From Winogradskyella ludwigii (GTDB lineage: Bacteria > Bacteroidota > Bacteroidia > Flavobacteriales > Flavobacteriaceae): a stretch of 64,000 bases of DNA. Location of the stretch: NCBI RefSeq assembly GCF_013403985.1, contig NZ_JABFDF010000003.1:372001-436000 (forward strand). The letters run 5' to 3'. The position numbers were made by a program, and so were the translations under genes. Under the pieces are notes generated by a model. That model was not told the DNA's origin, did no database searches, and saw only the letters and a list, made by a program, of their open reading frames with translations. Positions 25,707 to 33,116 of this stretch are shown piece by piece (positions within the stretch are counted from its first letter, which is position 1; every line of letters starts with the position of its first letter).

Positions 25707-25740
25707 GCATTGTGGAGCTTTTGTTTTGCGATGCCTTTTT
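25707..25740 (+). terminator. Weak terminator after the alkene reductase gene
   Basis: GGCAT (25707-25711) pairs with ATGCC (25731-25735) and is followed by TTTTTA. The stem is short and the loop is long. Confidence 0.35.
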
Positions 25741-25779
25741 ATTTGTTCATTTAAGCTGATTTGTGTTTTGAAGGGCTTT

Positions 25780-25831
25780 GTCAGTTCGAGTGAATTTTAC
25801 GATTGCAATGCGTGAAATTAGTATCGAGAAC
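25780..25831 (-). repeat. REP-like dispersed element, reverse orientation
   Basis: It begins GTCAGTTCGAGTG and ends GTATCGAGAAC. The core TTTTACGATTGCAATGCGTGAAA matches the copy at 22450, so these two form a subfamily. Confidence 0.75.
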
Positions 25832-25904
25832 CTGTATTCTTATTTGTGTTTTAGTATTGATGGTGGTTCTTGTAATAATTGGATGATAAAATTGGGATAC
25901 TTGA

Positions 25905-26208
25905 TATGTTCATTTTGTCTTGATACAAACTGCGAAGCACATCATGAGATCCATAAAATAAGCATAGGCGAATAAACGAACCAAAAGATCAAAACGATTT
26001 GTTAGGAAATTACTCATGGGTTTCTATTGTTTGTTGTTGAATTCGTGAATGCTATCGCATTTGTCTAAGCACCATTCGCTAATGCATTAGTAAGAGGTTG
26101 TTCTATTTTATAAAAAATTATAGATCCTTGATTTGGATTTCTAAAAGTGTTTCTTGCTCATTATTTCTGAAAATCGTTGCTTCCGACACTGTCGGAATTG
26201 GGGTGTTG
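25905..26208. repeat. Dispersed composite repeat, family A, copy 2
   Basis: Same module order as the copy at 24022, including the CTGCGAAGCACATCATGAG stretch. An additional insert after GGAAATTACT contains GAATGCTATCGCATTTGTCT. It ends with the hairpin TTCCGACACTGTCGGAA (26171-26187). The short ORF at 25778-25975 is made of repeat sequence and is not a gene. Confidence 0.85.
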
Positions 26209-26268
26209 CTTGTTTGCTTGCGGTTTTTTTTTTGTTAAGGCTTCAGTCTCAATTTTAACAAAAAAGTT

Positions 26269-26312
26269 GAATATGTAGATTGTCCCCTAGAGTGGACTTT
26301 AGGGGTGTTTTA
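26269..26312 (+). repeat. Family B element (CCCC-type hairpin), decayed copy
   Basis: TGTCCCCTAGAGTGGACTTT then AGGGGTGTTTT. It has the same layout as the copies at 28751 and 30623 but with an imperfect stem. Confidence 0.65.
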
Positions 26313-26353
26313 AGTTCATTTTAGTTCAGTAGATTTCTATTTTATTAAATCGG

Positions 26354-26445
26354 TGTTCATGAATGCTATCGCATTTGTCTTGATGCAAACTGCGAAGCAC
26401 ATCATGAGTTTCATAAAATATGTGTAGACGAATAAACGAACCAAA
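26354..26445. repeat. Dispersed composite repeat, family A, partial copy 3
   Basis: It carries the GAATGCTATCGCATTTGTCT insert of copy 2, then TGATGCAAACTGCGAAGCAC, CATCATGAG, and a truncated ACGAATAAACGAACCAAA end. The later modules are missing. Confidence 0.75.
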
Positions 26446-26508
26446 TAATATTGAGAATTAGTTATTGTTTAATTCCGGAATACTATAGTAACATTTTTTG
26501 GAGTTTTA

Positions 26509-26728
26509 TATGTTCATTTTGTCTTGACACAAAACGAACCAAAAAGTCAAAACGATTTGTTAGGAAATCGCTGAAGCGCCATTCGCTAATGCATTAATAT
26601 TTTAAGGTTTTTATTAGACCTATATTTTCAATACTTGATATTGTAAATTAACTTTATTCTTAGCTCATTATTTCTGAAAATCGTTGCTTCCGACGCTGTC
26701 GGAATTCGGGTGTTGAGTTTTTGCTTGT
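26509..26728. repeat. Dispersed composite repeat, family A, copy 4 (compact form)
   Basis: TATGTTCATTTTGTCTTGAC joins directly to ACAAAACGAACCAAAAAGTC with no intervening stretch; GTTCATTTTGT and ACAAAACGAAC form an inverted repeat. It ends with TTCCGACGCTGTCGGAA at 26688-26704 and GGGTGTTGAG. Confidence 0.88.
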
Positions 26729-26912
26729 GGTTTGTTTTCTGTTTTACTGTTTTTCTTTTTGCTTTCTTTCTCTTTCTAAATTAGAATATCGCTTTAATAC
26801 AAAAAAATCAAAATCCTGAATAGCTTTTATGATGTTTGCTACTGTAATGGATTTTGATTGTTTATGCTTTTATGATGTCTTAACCTGTTAAGATTTTGGT
26901 CAGGCTTTTAAA

Positions 26913-27200
26913 CTATTTACTGTTTTCAATGTCTAGTTCGAGGTTTTCATTATGATCACTTCCTAAGCTGTAATGTTGATTTTCTTCATCTGCTTTTCTA
27001 GTATTAGCTAATGGTTTTGAGTTTTTGCTACCAGGAATATCTAAATCTTTTGCTGCGAAATCGGGTTCGGTAGTACGATTTTTTAAGAGTTCGTCGTCAC
27101 CATTATCTTGTCTTAGGTTTCCGGATTTATCTCCTAGTATTTTTTCGTCTTCTTTTGTAATATCTGAATTGTATGGTACTTTTTTGTCTTCGCTTTTCAT
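26913..27200 (-). CDS. Small hydrophilic hypothetical protein
   Basis: This encodes 95 residues, strongly charged (Lys, Asp, Glu, Asn), with no Cys, Trp or hydrophobic core: MKSEDKKVPYNSDITKEDEK at the start and NLELDIENSK at the end. Such intrinsically disordered small proteins are common next to stress genes in Flavobacteriaceae, but I cannot assign a function. A TAAATTTG box (27232-27225, minus strand) 24 bp before the ATG is a candidate -7 element. This is a true gene rather than a shadow because the composition is typical and the antisense frame gives no coherent protein. Confidence 0.6.
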   Translation of the reverse strand: MKSEDKKVPYNSDITKEDEKILGDKSGNLRQDNGDDELLKNRTTEPDFAAKDLDIPGSKNSKPLANTRKADEENQHYSLGSDHNENLELDIENSK

Positions 27201-27224
27201 AACTTTTAATTTTTAAGATGTATT

Positions 27225-27232
27225 CAAATTTA
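27225..27232 (-). promoter_or_regulatory. Candidate -7 box for the 95-residue protein gene
   Basis: On the minus strand TAAATTTG fits TAnnTTTG. No TTG is at the proper spacing. Confidence 0.35.
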
Positions 27233-27297
27233 GAAATTATGAATCTTAAGTGTTGACTTATAAAAACAAAATCTTGATGGTTTTGCTAGCTTTAAAG

Positions 27298-27345
27298 GTT
27301 CTCGATACATGTTGACGGAAACGTGGGAATAATTGAACTGACGTT
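27298..27345 (+). repeat. REP-like dispersed element, degenerate inner stem
   Basis: GTTCTCGATACATGTTGACG, then AAACGTGGGAATAATTGAAC and TGACGTT. The ends are conserved and the inner CCGAC/GTCGG pairing is damaged. Confidence 0.7.
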
Positions 27346-27420
27346 ACATTAATATGATATAAATTTATCTCAAACCTATTATTTAAACCTCTGTATGGCG
27401 ATTATAACTTTTGTAAATAG

Positions 27421-27428
27421 TAAATTTG
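27421..27428 (+). promoter_or_regulatory. Candidate -7 box for the DUF2130 gene
   Basis: TAAATTTG matches TAnnTTTG, 29 bp before the ATG at 27457. Confidence 0.35.
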
Positions 27429-27456
27429 GGCATCTCATTAATTGAATTGCCTTTAC

Positions 27457-28719
27457 ATGAAAAACGAAACTCAAATAAAATGTCCTAATTGTGGCACATC
27501 TATAGATGTTCAAGATATTTTATCGCATCAGCTAGAAGAAGAAATCAAGCAAAAATATCAGTCTCAAATTGCAAACGAAAAGAAACGTTACGAACTTGAG
27601 CAGGAAAAACTGAAACAAGAGAAGCTTTCCTTTGAGCAGAAGAAAAAGAAAGAGAACGAGTTGTTTCAAGAACGTTTAGAGAATCAGCTAAAAGCCGGTA
27701 AACGGGAGATTGAAACGCGACTAAAGCTTAAGCTAAAAGAGGAACAAAGTGATCAGTTTGATGCTTTACAGAAGGAATTAAATGAAAAATCTGAACAGGT
27801 AAAAGAGTTAAATCGTTCTAAAGCAGAGATTGAAAAGTTAAAGCGAGAAAAAGGCGAATTAAAAGAGGCTGCTGAAGCTGAGGCTCAGAAAAAACTAAAT
27901 GAGATCTTAACATCTGAAAAGGAAAAGATTAAAAAATCTGAAGAGGATAAAAACGAGTTGCGTTTTAAAGAAATGCAAAAGCAGTTGGAAGATCAGAAAA
28001 AGCTAACCGAAGAAATGAAACGTAAGCAGGAGCAAGGCTCTATGCAATTGCAAGGTGAGGTTCAGGAATTGGCGATAGAGGAGTGGTTGGCTACAAAATT
28101 CCCTTTAGATACTATTGAAGAGATTAAAAAAGGAGCTCGTGGTGGCGATTGTATTCAGATTGTACACACCAGAACAGAGCAAAATTGTGGTACTATTTAT
28201 TATGAGAGTAAGCGTACTAAAGATTTTCAGCCTACTTGGATTGAAAAATTTAAAGCCGATATTAGAGACCGAAGTGCGACCATTGGTGTTTTAGTAACGG
28301 AAGTGATGCCTTCTGATATGGATCGTATGGGTTTACGTGATGGTATTTGGATTTGTAATTATGAAGAATTTAAAGGTTTGTGTACCGTTTTGCGTGAAGG
28401 TATATTACAAGTTAATAATGCCATTGTAACGCAAGAGAATAAAGGCGATAAAATGGATTTGCTTTATGATTATTTGACGAGCAGCACCTTTAGAATGTCT
28501 ATTGAGGCTATTGTTGAAGGCTTTACACAGATGAAATCGGATTTGGATAGTGAGAAGCGTTCTATGCAGCGTATTTGGAAACAGCGTGAGAAGCAGATTG
28601 AGAAGGTGGTGATTAATACCATTGATATGTATGGTTCTGTGAAAGGGATTGCTGGTAATGCGATTCAGTCTGTGAAGGCTTTGGAATTGGGTGAAGGGGA
28701 TGATTTTGATGAGGAATAA
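27457..28719 (+). CDS. DUF2130 family protein (zinc ribbon, coiled coil, nuclease-like C-terminus)
   Basis: This encodes 420 residues from the ATG at 27457; an upstream TTG at 27442 is less likely. Residues 1-15 hold a zinc-ribbon knuckle (KCPNCGTSI). About 25-205 is a long charged coiled coil. From about 210 the conserved DUF2130 domain begins (EEWLATKFPLDTIEEIKKGARGGD, VHTRTEQNCGTIYYESKRTKDF, TWIEKFKADIRDRSATIGVLVTEV). The YYESKRTKDF segment and the domain layout recall PD-(D/E)XK-type nucleases and RmuC, but the activity is unproven. It probably acts in DNA maintenance; that is inference. It is flanked by a REP-like copy upstream and a family B hairpin downstream. Confidence 0.85.
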   Translation: MKNETQIKCPNCGTSIDVQDILSHQLEEEIKQKYQSQIANEKKRYELEQEKLKQEKLSFEQKKKKENELFQERLENQLKAGKREIETRLKLKLKEEQSDQFDALQKELNEKSEQVKELNRSKAEIEKLKREKGELKEAAEAEAQKKLNEILTSEKEKIKKSEEDKNELRFKEMQKQLEDQKKLTEEMKRKQEQGSMQLQGEVQELAIEEWLATKFPLDTIEEIKKGARGGDCIQIVHTRTEQNCGTIYYESKRTKDFQPTWIEKFKADIRDRSATIGVLVTEVMPSDMDRMGLRDGIWICNYEEFKGLCTVLREGILQVNNAIVTQENKGDKMDLLYDYLTSSTFRMSIEAIVEGFTQMKSDLDSEKRSMQRIWKQREKQIEKVVINTIDMYGSVKGIAGNAIQSVKALELGEGDDFDEE

Positions 28720-28750
28720 GGTTTTCTTTTAAAGAATTAAGGTCAATTAC

Positions 28751-28810
28751 TACTAAAAAGTTGATTGTGTGGATTGTCCCCTTGAGGGGACTTTAGGGGT
28801 GTTTTTTTTC
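28751..28810 (+). repeat. Family B element with terminator-like hairpin
   Basis: ACTAAAAAGTTGATTGTGTG leads to the perfect palindrome GTCCCCTTGAGGGGAC (28776-28791), then TTTAGGGGTGTTTTTTTT. The palindrome plus T run could terminate the DUF2130 transcript. The copy at 30623 is nearly identical over the whole length. Confidence 0.85.
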
Positions 28811-28950
28811 TAACGGTCTAAATTCGCTTATAGGTTATTTTCGTTTATTTTGAATTCCATTAGTATTTCTATCATATGCGACAATTGATTTAATCGTTTG
28901 ATTGTAAATTGGATTCATAGACAATGAAGTTTAATTTAAAACAAAACCTT

Positions 28951-29352
28951 ATGAAAGTACAACCATATTTAGCCTTTAAAGGCGATTGTAAAAACGCATT
29001 AGAATTCTATAAATCTGTTTTAGGTGGAAGCATTCAAAACGAACAAACCTACAACGATGTTAAAATTGATATTCCTGCTAACTATAGAGAAAAACTACAG
29101 CATGCAGAATTAAAAGGAAAAGGATTTCATATTATGGCTTATGATGCTTCACCAGATACACCATTAACTAATGGTACAAATATTAATATGAGCATTGATT
29201 TAGATTCTAAAGAAGACGCAACATCTATTTTTAATCAGTTGAGTGCACAAGGAACTATTCACACACCATTTCAAGAAATGTCTTGGGATGCTTTTTATGG
29301 AAGATGTTCTGACCAATATAACGTTAGCTGGATGGTGAACTATAAAAAATAA
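28951..29352 (+). CDS. VOC family protein, PhnB/glyoxalase-like
   Basis: This encodes 133 residues from the ATG at 28951 (MKVQPYLAFKGDCKNALEFYKSVLGG), where family alignment begins. An ATG at 28924 adds nine residues with no family match. It is a PhnB/3-demethylubiquinone-type vicinal oxygen chelate fold: first beta-alpha-beta-beta-beta unit (1-70, with HIMAYDASPD) and second (NINMSIDLDSKEDATSIFNQL, TPFQEMSWDAFYGRCSDQYNVSWMVNY). The metal ligands and substrate cannot be assigned. It is monocistronic with a strong terminator at 29401. Confidence 0.85.
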   Translation: MKVQPYLAFKGDCKNALEFYKSVLGGSIQNEQTYNDVKIDIPANYREKLQHAELKGKGFHIMAYDASPDTPLTNGTNINMSIDLDSKEDATSIFNQLSAQGTIHTPFQEMSWDAFYGRCSDQYNVSWMVNYKK

Positions 29353-29368
29353 TACAGCATTACTTTAA

Positions 29369-29391
29369 AAACGTGAATTGCAATCACGTTT
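29369..29391. other. Inverted repeat downstream of the VOC gene
   Basis: AAACGTGA pairs with TCACGTTT over a 7-nt spacer, 17 bp after the stop codon. It has no T run and lies just before a true terminator. It could be a bidirectional RNA hairpin. Confidence 0.5.
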
Positions 29392-29400
29392 AAATATTAT

Positions 29401-29430
29401 AAGCACAGTTTATAAACTGTGCTTTTCTTA
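29401..29430 (+). terminator. Terminator of the VOC gene
   Basis: The perfect palindrome AAGCACAGTTTATAAACTGTGCTT is followed by TTCTTA. It is the first strong stem-T structure after the gene. Confidence 0.75.
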
Positions 29431-29507
29431 TGGAAAAGATATTCTAAGGTTAACTTCCAATAAAATGATAATGATTTTATATTCTGAATACTTATACAAA
29501 ACCAAGC

Positions 29508-29538
29508 CTAAAAAAAGCAACGCTTTTAAAACGTTGCT
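29508..29538 (-). terminator. Terminator of the HPF/ArsC-like operon
   Basis: AGCAACG (29516-29522) pairs with CGTTGCT (29532-29538) over a 9-nt loop. On the minus strand it is followed by a run of T (complement of 29509-29515). It lies 45 bp past the stop at 29584. Confidence 0.75.
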
Positions 29539-29583
29539 ATAATTGTTGTTTATGCTTTTAATCAATCTCTAATTCGTTTGATT

Positions 29584-29970
29584 TTATGTTTTATCTATTG
29601 CTGCACTATCAGGATCTAAGAATTCTAATACTTTAGAAGGGTTTTTAATTTGCTCTGCTTTATCTGTTGTAAATACAATCGCTCCATCTAAGGCATCAGG
29701 ATTTTCTCGTAAAATTTTAATGCAATCGTCATCACTAAAACTCTCAATTGCTCCTTCTATTTTTTCAGAATTGATTAACGCGTTTAAACTTTTGTTGAGT
29801 CGTGTAGATACTTCTGCCCACTGCGTTCCTGTTAATTTCTGACTGGATATATCAATGGGTGACAGGCTTTTTTCTGAAGCACTTAAATACCCAAACGTTT
29901 GTTTATCTCTTTTGTCATTGGTATTATAAATAATTGTAATTTCTCTTTTATCGTCGCTTATCACTCCCAT
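29584..29970 (-). CDS. ArsC-like thioredoxin-fold protein without active-site cysteine
   Basis: This encodes 128 residues. The pattern resembles a Bacteroidota group annotated as arsenate reductase family: ITIIYNTNDKRDKQTFGYLSAS (about 10-32), LSPIDISSQKLTGTQWAEV (about 36-54), DDDCIKILRENPDALDGAIVF (about 79-99), then KAEQIKNPSKVLEFLDPD. In ArsC/Spx/YffB proteins the first loop carries the catalytic Cys; here that loop reads YNTNDKRDKQ and the only Cys is in DDDCIK. It is therefore unlikely to be a reductase. It starts two bases from the stop of the HPF-like gene, so the two are translationally linked and may share a ribosome or stress role. Confidence 0.6.
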   Translation of the reverse strand: MGVISDDKREITIIYNTNDKRDKQTFGYLSASEKSLSPIDISSQKLTGTQWAEVSTRLNKSLNALINSEKIEGAIESFSDDDCIKILRENPDALDGAIVFTTDKAEQIKNPSKVLEFLDPDSAAIDKT

Positions 29971-29971
29971 T

Positions 29972-30283
29972 TTAATATGTTTTAACTTGTTCTTTTCGTT
30001 TTTGTAATTGTTTTTTTAGTTCATTAATACTTTCTGAAACAGCATCATGAAAGGTATCGTGAGACGCCTCGGCAAATAGGCGAGGGCCTGGTGCGCTTAA
30101 TCTTATACCGCATTTCTTTCCTGTTTCGTCTGAACTTGTGTTTTCAGTTTTAAAAAACACATCTGCACGATGTACAAAATCGAAGCGTGTGAAAATAGCT
30201 TCTAATTTTTCTTTTGTGAAACTTTCTAAAGTATCGCTGGCGTTAACGTCGTGATATTCGAAAATAATTGTGTTATTATCCAT
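29972..30283 (-). CDS. HPF/RaiA family ribosome-associated protein (short form)
   Basis: This encodes 103 residues. Its layout is that of hibernation-promoting factors: IIFEYHDVNASDTLESFTKEKLEAIFTRFDFVHRADVFFK, then KKCGIRLSAPGPRLFAEASHDTFHDAVSESINELKKQLQKRKEQ, in which the helix AVSESINELKKQLQKRK is the hallmark of the family's last helix. It binds near the decoding centre or dimerises ribosomes in resting cells (family knowledge). It is followed without a gap by the ArsC-like gene. A second HPF-like gene (21956) lies in the window. Confidence 0.8.
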   Translation of the reverse strand: MDNNTIIFEYHDVNASDTLESFTKEKLEAIFTRFDFVHRADVFFKTENTSSDETGKKCGIRLSAPGPRLFAEASHDTFHDAVSESINELKKQLQKRKEQVKTY

Positions 30284-30397
30284 AATTTTTTTGTTTTTAA
30301 GATTATACTTAAAATTAAGGTTAATGCTAGTGTTTGCTTAACTTATATGCTATTAATGTTCGCTTGTTTGGTTTGTGATTGTGTTTCTTCATTTTTG

Positions 30398-30440
30398 AGG
30401 GACCAAAAACGAACCAAAAAGTCCTTTGTTGTCGAAGGTA
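30398..30440. repeat. Fragment of family A repeat
   Basis: AACGAACCAAAAAGTC flanked by unrelated sequence. It is the middle module only, without the outer arm or the final hairpin. Confidence 0.5.
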
Positions 30441-30546
30441 TTTTTAAGAGCACTCTCGTGCTCTTAAAACCATAATAAAAATCCTAAATAGCTTACAAGG
30501 ATTCAGCTATTTTTAACGGATTTTAATTATCTATACTGCCGACAAC

Positions 30547-30591
30547 AGGTTCCGACGCTGTCGGAATTTGGGAGTTGAGTTTTTACATGTG
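30547..30591. repeat. Fragment of family A repeat, terminal hairpin module
   Basis: TTCCGACGCTGTCGGAA followed by TTTGGGAGTTGAGTTTTTAC. Only the 3' hairpin end is kept, so this module can exist without the rest. Confidence 0.7.
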
Positions 30592-30622
30592 GTTTGTTTT
30601 CTTTCAGGGATTTAGTTATATT

Positions 30623-30680
30623 ATTACTAAAAAGTTGATTGTGTGGGTTGTCCCCTTGAGGGGACTTTAGGGGTGTTTTT
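30623..30680 (+). repeat. Family B element, intact copy
   Basis: ACTAAAAAGTTGATTGTGTG, then GTCCCCTTGAGGGGAC, then TTTAGGGGTGTTTTTTTA. Nearly identical to the copy at 28751. Confidence 0.85.
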
Positions 30681-30774
30681 TTAGTTTTTATAACTTTTTG
30701 TTTTATAAGTGTTTCAATTTTTATGGCTTGAAATTGATTAGTTGTTGGTTTGTGGTTGCGTTGCTTGTTTTTAA

Positions 30775-30990
30775 TTTGTTCATTTTGTCTTGACACAAAA
30801 CGAACCAAAAAGTCAAAACGATTTGTTAGGAAATTACTTCGTATCATTCGCTGATGCATTAATATTTTGAGGTCTATATAAAATTTATATTTTCTGTACT
30901 AGATTTTGGAAATTAACTTTGTTTTTAGCTCACTATTTCTGAAAATCGTTGATTCCGACGCTGTCGGAATTTGGGCGTTGAGTTTTTGCT
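30775..30990. repeat. Dispersed composite repeat, family A, copy 5 (compact form)
   Basis: TTTGTTCATTTTGTCTTGAC then ACAAAACGAACCAAAAAGTC, CGATTTGTTAGGAAATTACT, the AT-rich middle, TTCTGAAAATCGTTGATTCC and TTCCGACGCTGTCGGAA (30952-30968), ending GGGCGTTGAGTTTTTGCT. The whole order matches copy 4 at 26509. Confidence 0.88.
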
Positions 30991-31028
30991 ATTGGTTTGT
31001 TTGCTTTTAAAAATCTAAGCTCATTTAT

Positions 31029-31066
31029 TACTTAAAATTTAATTATGTGGATTGTCCCCTTGAGGA
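31029..31066 (+). repeat. Family B element, truncated
   Basis: It starts like other B copies (ATGTGGATTGTCCCCTTGAGG) and then breaks off into unrelated sequence (ATTAGTGAGAAG) exactly in the middle of the palindrome's right arm. Confidence 0.65.
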
Positions 31067-31142
31067 TTAGTGAGAAGCAAAATATAGTTTGTTTTGAGAT
31101 TATGGTTCCGGCGTTGTTGGAATGCTTCTTTGAGGTGTATAG

Positions 31143-31190
31143 GTTCTCGATACATTCCGACGGAAACGTCGGAATACTCGAACTGACATT
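31143..31190 (+). repeat. REP-like dispersed hairpin element, well conserved
   Basis: GTTCTCGATACATTCCGACG, then GAAACGTCGGAATACTCGAA, CTGACATT. The TTCCGAC/GTCGGAA inner stem is perfect around GGAAAC-type bases, and the outer ends can pair with one bulge. Confidence 0.82.
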
Positions 31191-31218
31191 TTTTGTGTTA
31201 TTTGTTTTTGTAATGACT

Positions 31219-32121
31219 TTAATTTGAATATAAGATTAGAAAGACTCCAATCATAATTCCTGCTAAAGGGACTAGTTTTTTACGCTTGTTTTGTTCTTTA
31301 AATACTAAACCACCAATGACTACTGCGATTATGATTTGACTTCGTTTTATAGCCGACAATAGCATTATTAAAGCATCAGGATCTTGTAAGGCTTTAAAGT
31401 AAAAGTAATCTGCAGCTTGTAGCAAGACTCCAACGGCAATAATAGACCATCGGAATTTAAAAGCTTTTCTTTTTTCTGCATGTGGAAACCACGTGATGGT
31501 TAAGATAACTAGTAGAATTAATATGGTGTATAAGCAAAACCAGAATTGTAAGGTTTGTGGGTTAAGGCTCAGGTTTTGGATTAAGAACTTGTCGTACAAA
31601 CCACTTGAGGCTCCTAAAAATGTGGCTCCGATAATGGCGAAAATCCACTTGTTTCGTTTGAAATTAATACCTTCTTTCTTCCCAATTTTAGAATAAAGCA
31701 TCACTGAGAAAATGATGAGGAAGAAGCCAATCCATTGTAAGGTGTTCGGTTTTTCTTGATAAATTAAAATAGCACCGATAAAGGTAAAAAATGGTCCAGC
31801 CGAACGGATTGGAGTCACAATAGTAATGGGTAAATGTTTTAAAGCTTGATAAGCTAAAATCCAAGAAGCCGCCATTATTGCCGACTTTATAAAAATAAAA
31901 CCATGGGTTTTCCATGGAATCTTTTGAAAATTATAGCCATGTTCTAAAGCATAATCGGGATAAAAGATAGACAACATATAAAAAGTAGCAACAAATAGAA
32001 ACCCACTAGAAACGGTACCTAACAAGACAGGAAATACTTCGTTTCCTCGTACAGCATGTTTTTTACATAGGTTGTGTAATCCTAAAAAAAGAGCGGCTAG
32101 TAAGCCTAAATACATCCACAT
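31219..32121 (-). CDS. EamA/DMT family transporter
   Basis: This encodes 300 residues and about ten transmembrane helices in two homologous halves (MWMYLGLLAALFLGLHNLCK at the start; second half from about 150, NKWIFAIIGATFLGASSGLY). EamA signatures include ALKHLPITIVTPIRSAGPFF (about 89-108) and LSAIKRSQIIIAVVIGGLVF near 260. Members of the drug/metabolite transporter superfamily export or exchange small metabolites; the substrate cannot be predicted. It is at the downstream side of the DJ-1 lipoprotein gene but separated by a strong terminator (32224-32257), so it has its own transcript. The 3' end overlaps a repeat-rich region. Confidence 0.88.
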   Translation of the reverse strand: MWMYLGLLAALFLGLHNLCKKHAVRGNEVFPVLLGTVSSGFLFVATFYMLSIFYPDYALEHGYNFQKIPWKTHGFIFIKSAIMAASWILAYQALKHLPITIVTPIRSAGPFFTFIGAILIYQEKPNTLQWIGFFLIIFSVMLYSKIGKKEGINFKRNKWIFAIIGATFLGASSGLYDKFLIQNLSLNPQTLQFWFCLYTILILLVILTITWFPHAEKRKAFKFRWSIIAVGVLLQAADYFYFKALQDPDALIMLLSAIKRSQIIIAVVIGGLVFKEQNKRKKLVPLAGIMIGVFLILYSN

Positions 32122-32216
32122 GGCGCGAATATAATCGGATTATTGGAATTTTGAATTGTTAGTCTATTAGATTCATATATTTATAAATTGATACTCTATA
32201 GGCTAAGGCTATTATA

Positions 32217-32257
32217 AAAAAATGAAAGCCTGCCAACAAGGTGTTGGTCAGGCTTTC
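32217..32257 (-). terminator. Terminator of the electrophile-detoxification operon
   Basis: GAAAGCCTG (32224-32232) pairs with CAGGCTTTC (32249-32257), extended by an inner CAACA/TGTTG stem. On the minus strand it is followed by ATTTTTTTATAAT. It lies 23 bp past the stop at 32280. Confidence 0.85.
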
Positions 32258-32279
32258 TGCTATTAATCAAAGGGGTAAT

Positions 32280-33077
32280 CTATTTTAATGCTTCTAATAA
32301 CTTTTCTGCTACTAATTCTGAAGATGCTGGGTTCTGTCCTGTAATAAGATTTCCATCTTGAATAGCATAAGCTGCCCAAGCATCTGCGTTAGAATAAAAC
32401 GCACCGTTTTCGATGAGCATATCTTCTACCAGAATTGGTACTACCTCAGTTAAACCCACTTGTGTTTCTTCTAAATTAGAAAAACCAGTGACTTTTTTAC
32501 CTTTAACAAGTCTTGTGCCATCAGAATTTTTAACATCTTTTAAAGCTGCAGGAGCATGACATACAAAAGCGATTGGTTTTTTCTGGTTATTGAACTTTTC
32601 GATTAAAGCAATAGAGGTATTGTCATTTGCTAAATCCCATAATGGTCCATGACCTCCTGGATAAAATACGGCATCAAAATCATCAGCGTTGATATCCGAT
32701 AATTTCTTAGTATTTGCTATTTTATCTTTTGCTTCTGTATCCTTATTAAAACGCTCAGTGGCTGCAGTCGCTGCATCTGGTCCATCACTAGCTGGATCTA
32801 TTGGTGCAGCTCCTCCTTTTGGTGTTGCCAATGTAATGGTTGCTCCTTTATCTAATAAGGTGTAATATGGACTTGCGAATTCTTCAACCCAAAAGCCTGT
32901 TTTTTTTCCTGTGTCTCCTAATTTATCGTGAGATGTTAATACAAATAATACGTTCATTTTCTTTTCTTTTTTTAATTCTTTTTGTCCTTCTGAAACCGTT
33001 TCAGAAGCTGTGTTCTCTTTACAACTAGACGCTGTAATTAATGTTAGAATTACTACTATGGTTTGTAGTGTTTTCAT
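32280..33077 (-). CDS. DJ-1/PfpI (Hsp31-like) lipoprotein
   Basis: This encodes 265 residues. The N-terminus MKTLQTIVVILTLITASSCKE has a lipobox (TASSC, Cys19), so it is predicted to be a lipoprotein facing the periplasm. The rest is a DJ-1/PfpI class I glutamine-amidotransferase-like domain: FVLTSHDKLGDTGKKTGFWVEE (about 45-66, with the conserved Glu in VEEFASP), FYPGGHGPLWDL (about 136-147), FVCHAPAALKD (about 171-181, nucleophile Cys), GKKVTGFSNLEE (about 194). Such proteins act as glyoxalases, deglycases or chaperones in carbonyl stress. Last gene of the operon headed by tetR; a 97-bp gap with a REP-like hairpin separates it from the YqhD-type gene. Confidence 0.85.
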   Translation of the reverse strand: MKTLQTIVVILTLITASSCKENTASETVSEGQKELKKEKKMNVLFVLTSHDKLGDTGKKTGFWVEEFASPYYTLLDKGATITLATPKGGAAPIDPASDGPDAATAATERFNKDTEAKDKIANTKKLSDINADDFDAVFYPGGHGPLWDLANDNTSIALIEKFNNQKKPIAFVCHAPAALKDVKNSDGTRLVKGKKVTGFSNLEETQVGLTEVVPILVEDMLIENGAFYSNADAWAAYAIQDGNLITGQNPASSELVAEKLLEALK

Positions 33078-33116
33078 TTTTATAAGTTCTATTACCAGTT
33101 TGAGTGTTGAAAAACT

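Noticed and set aside
25778..25975. 65-codon plus-strand frame after the alkene reductase gene
   Set aside because: Overlaps a REP-like copy and the first module of a family A repeat; no start signal.
30251..30475. 74-codon plus-strand frame opposite the HPF-like gene start
   Set aside because: Overlaps the coding start of a real gene and then repeat fragments; hydrophobic runs come from T-rich DNA.
30527..30859. 110-codon minus-strand frame
   Set aside because: Made wholly of family A and B repeat sequence.
24022..30990. Insertion sequence or transposon
   Set aside because: No transposase frame in or between the repeats; they are short non-coding dispersed elements.
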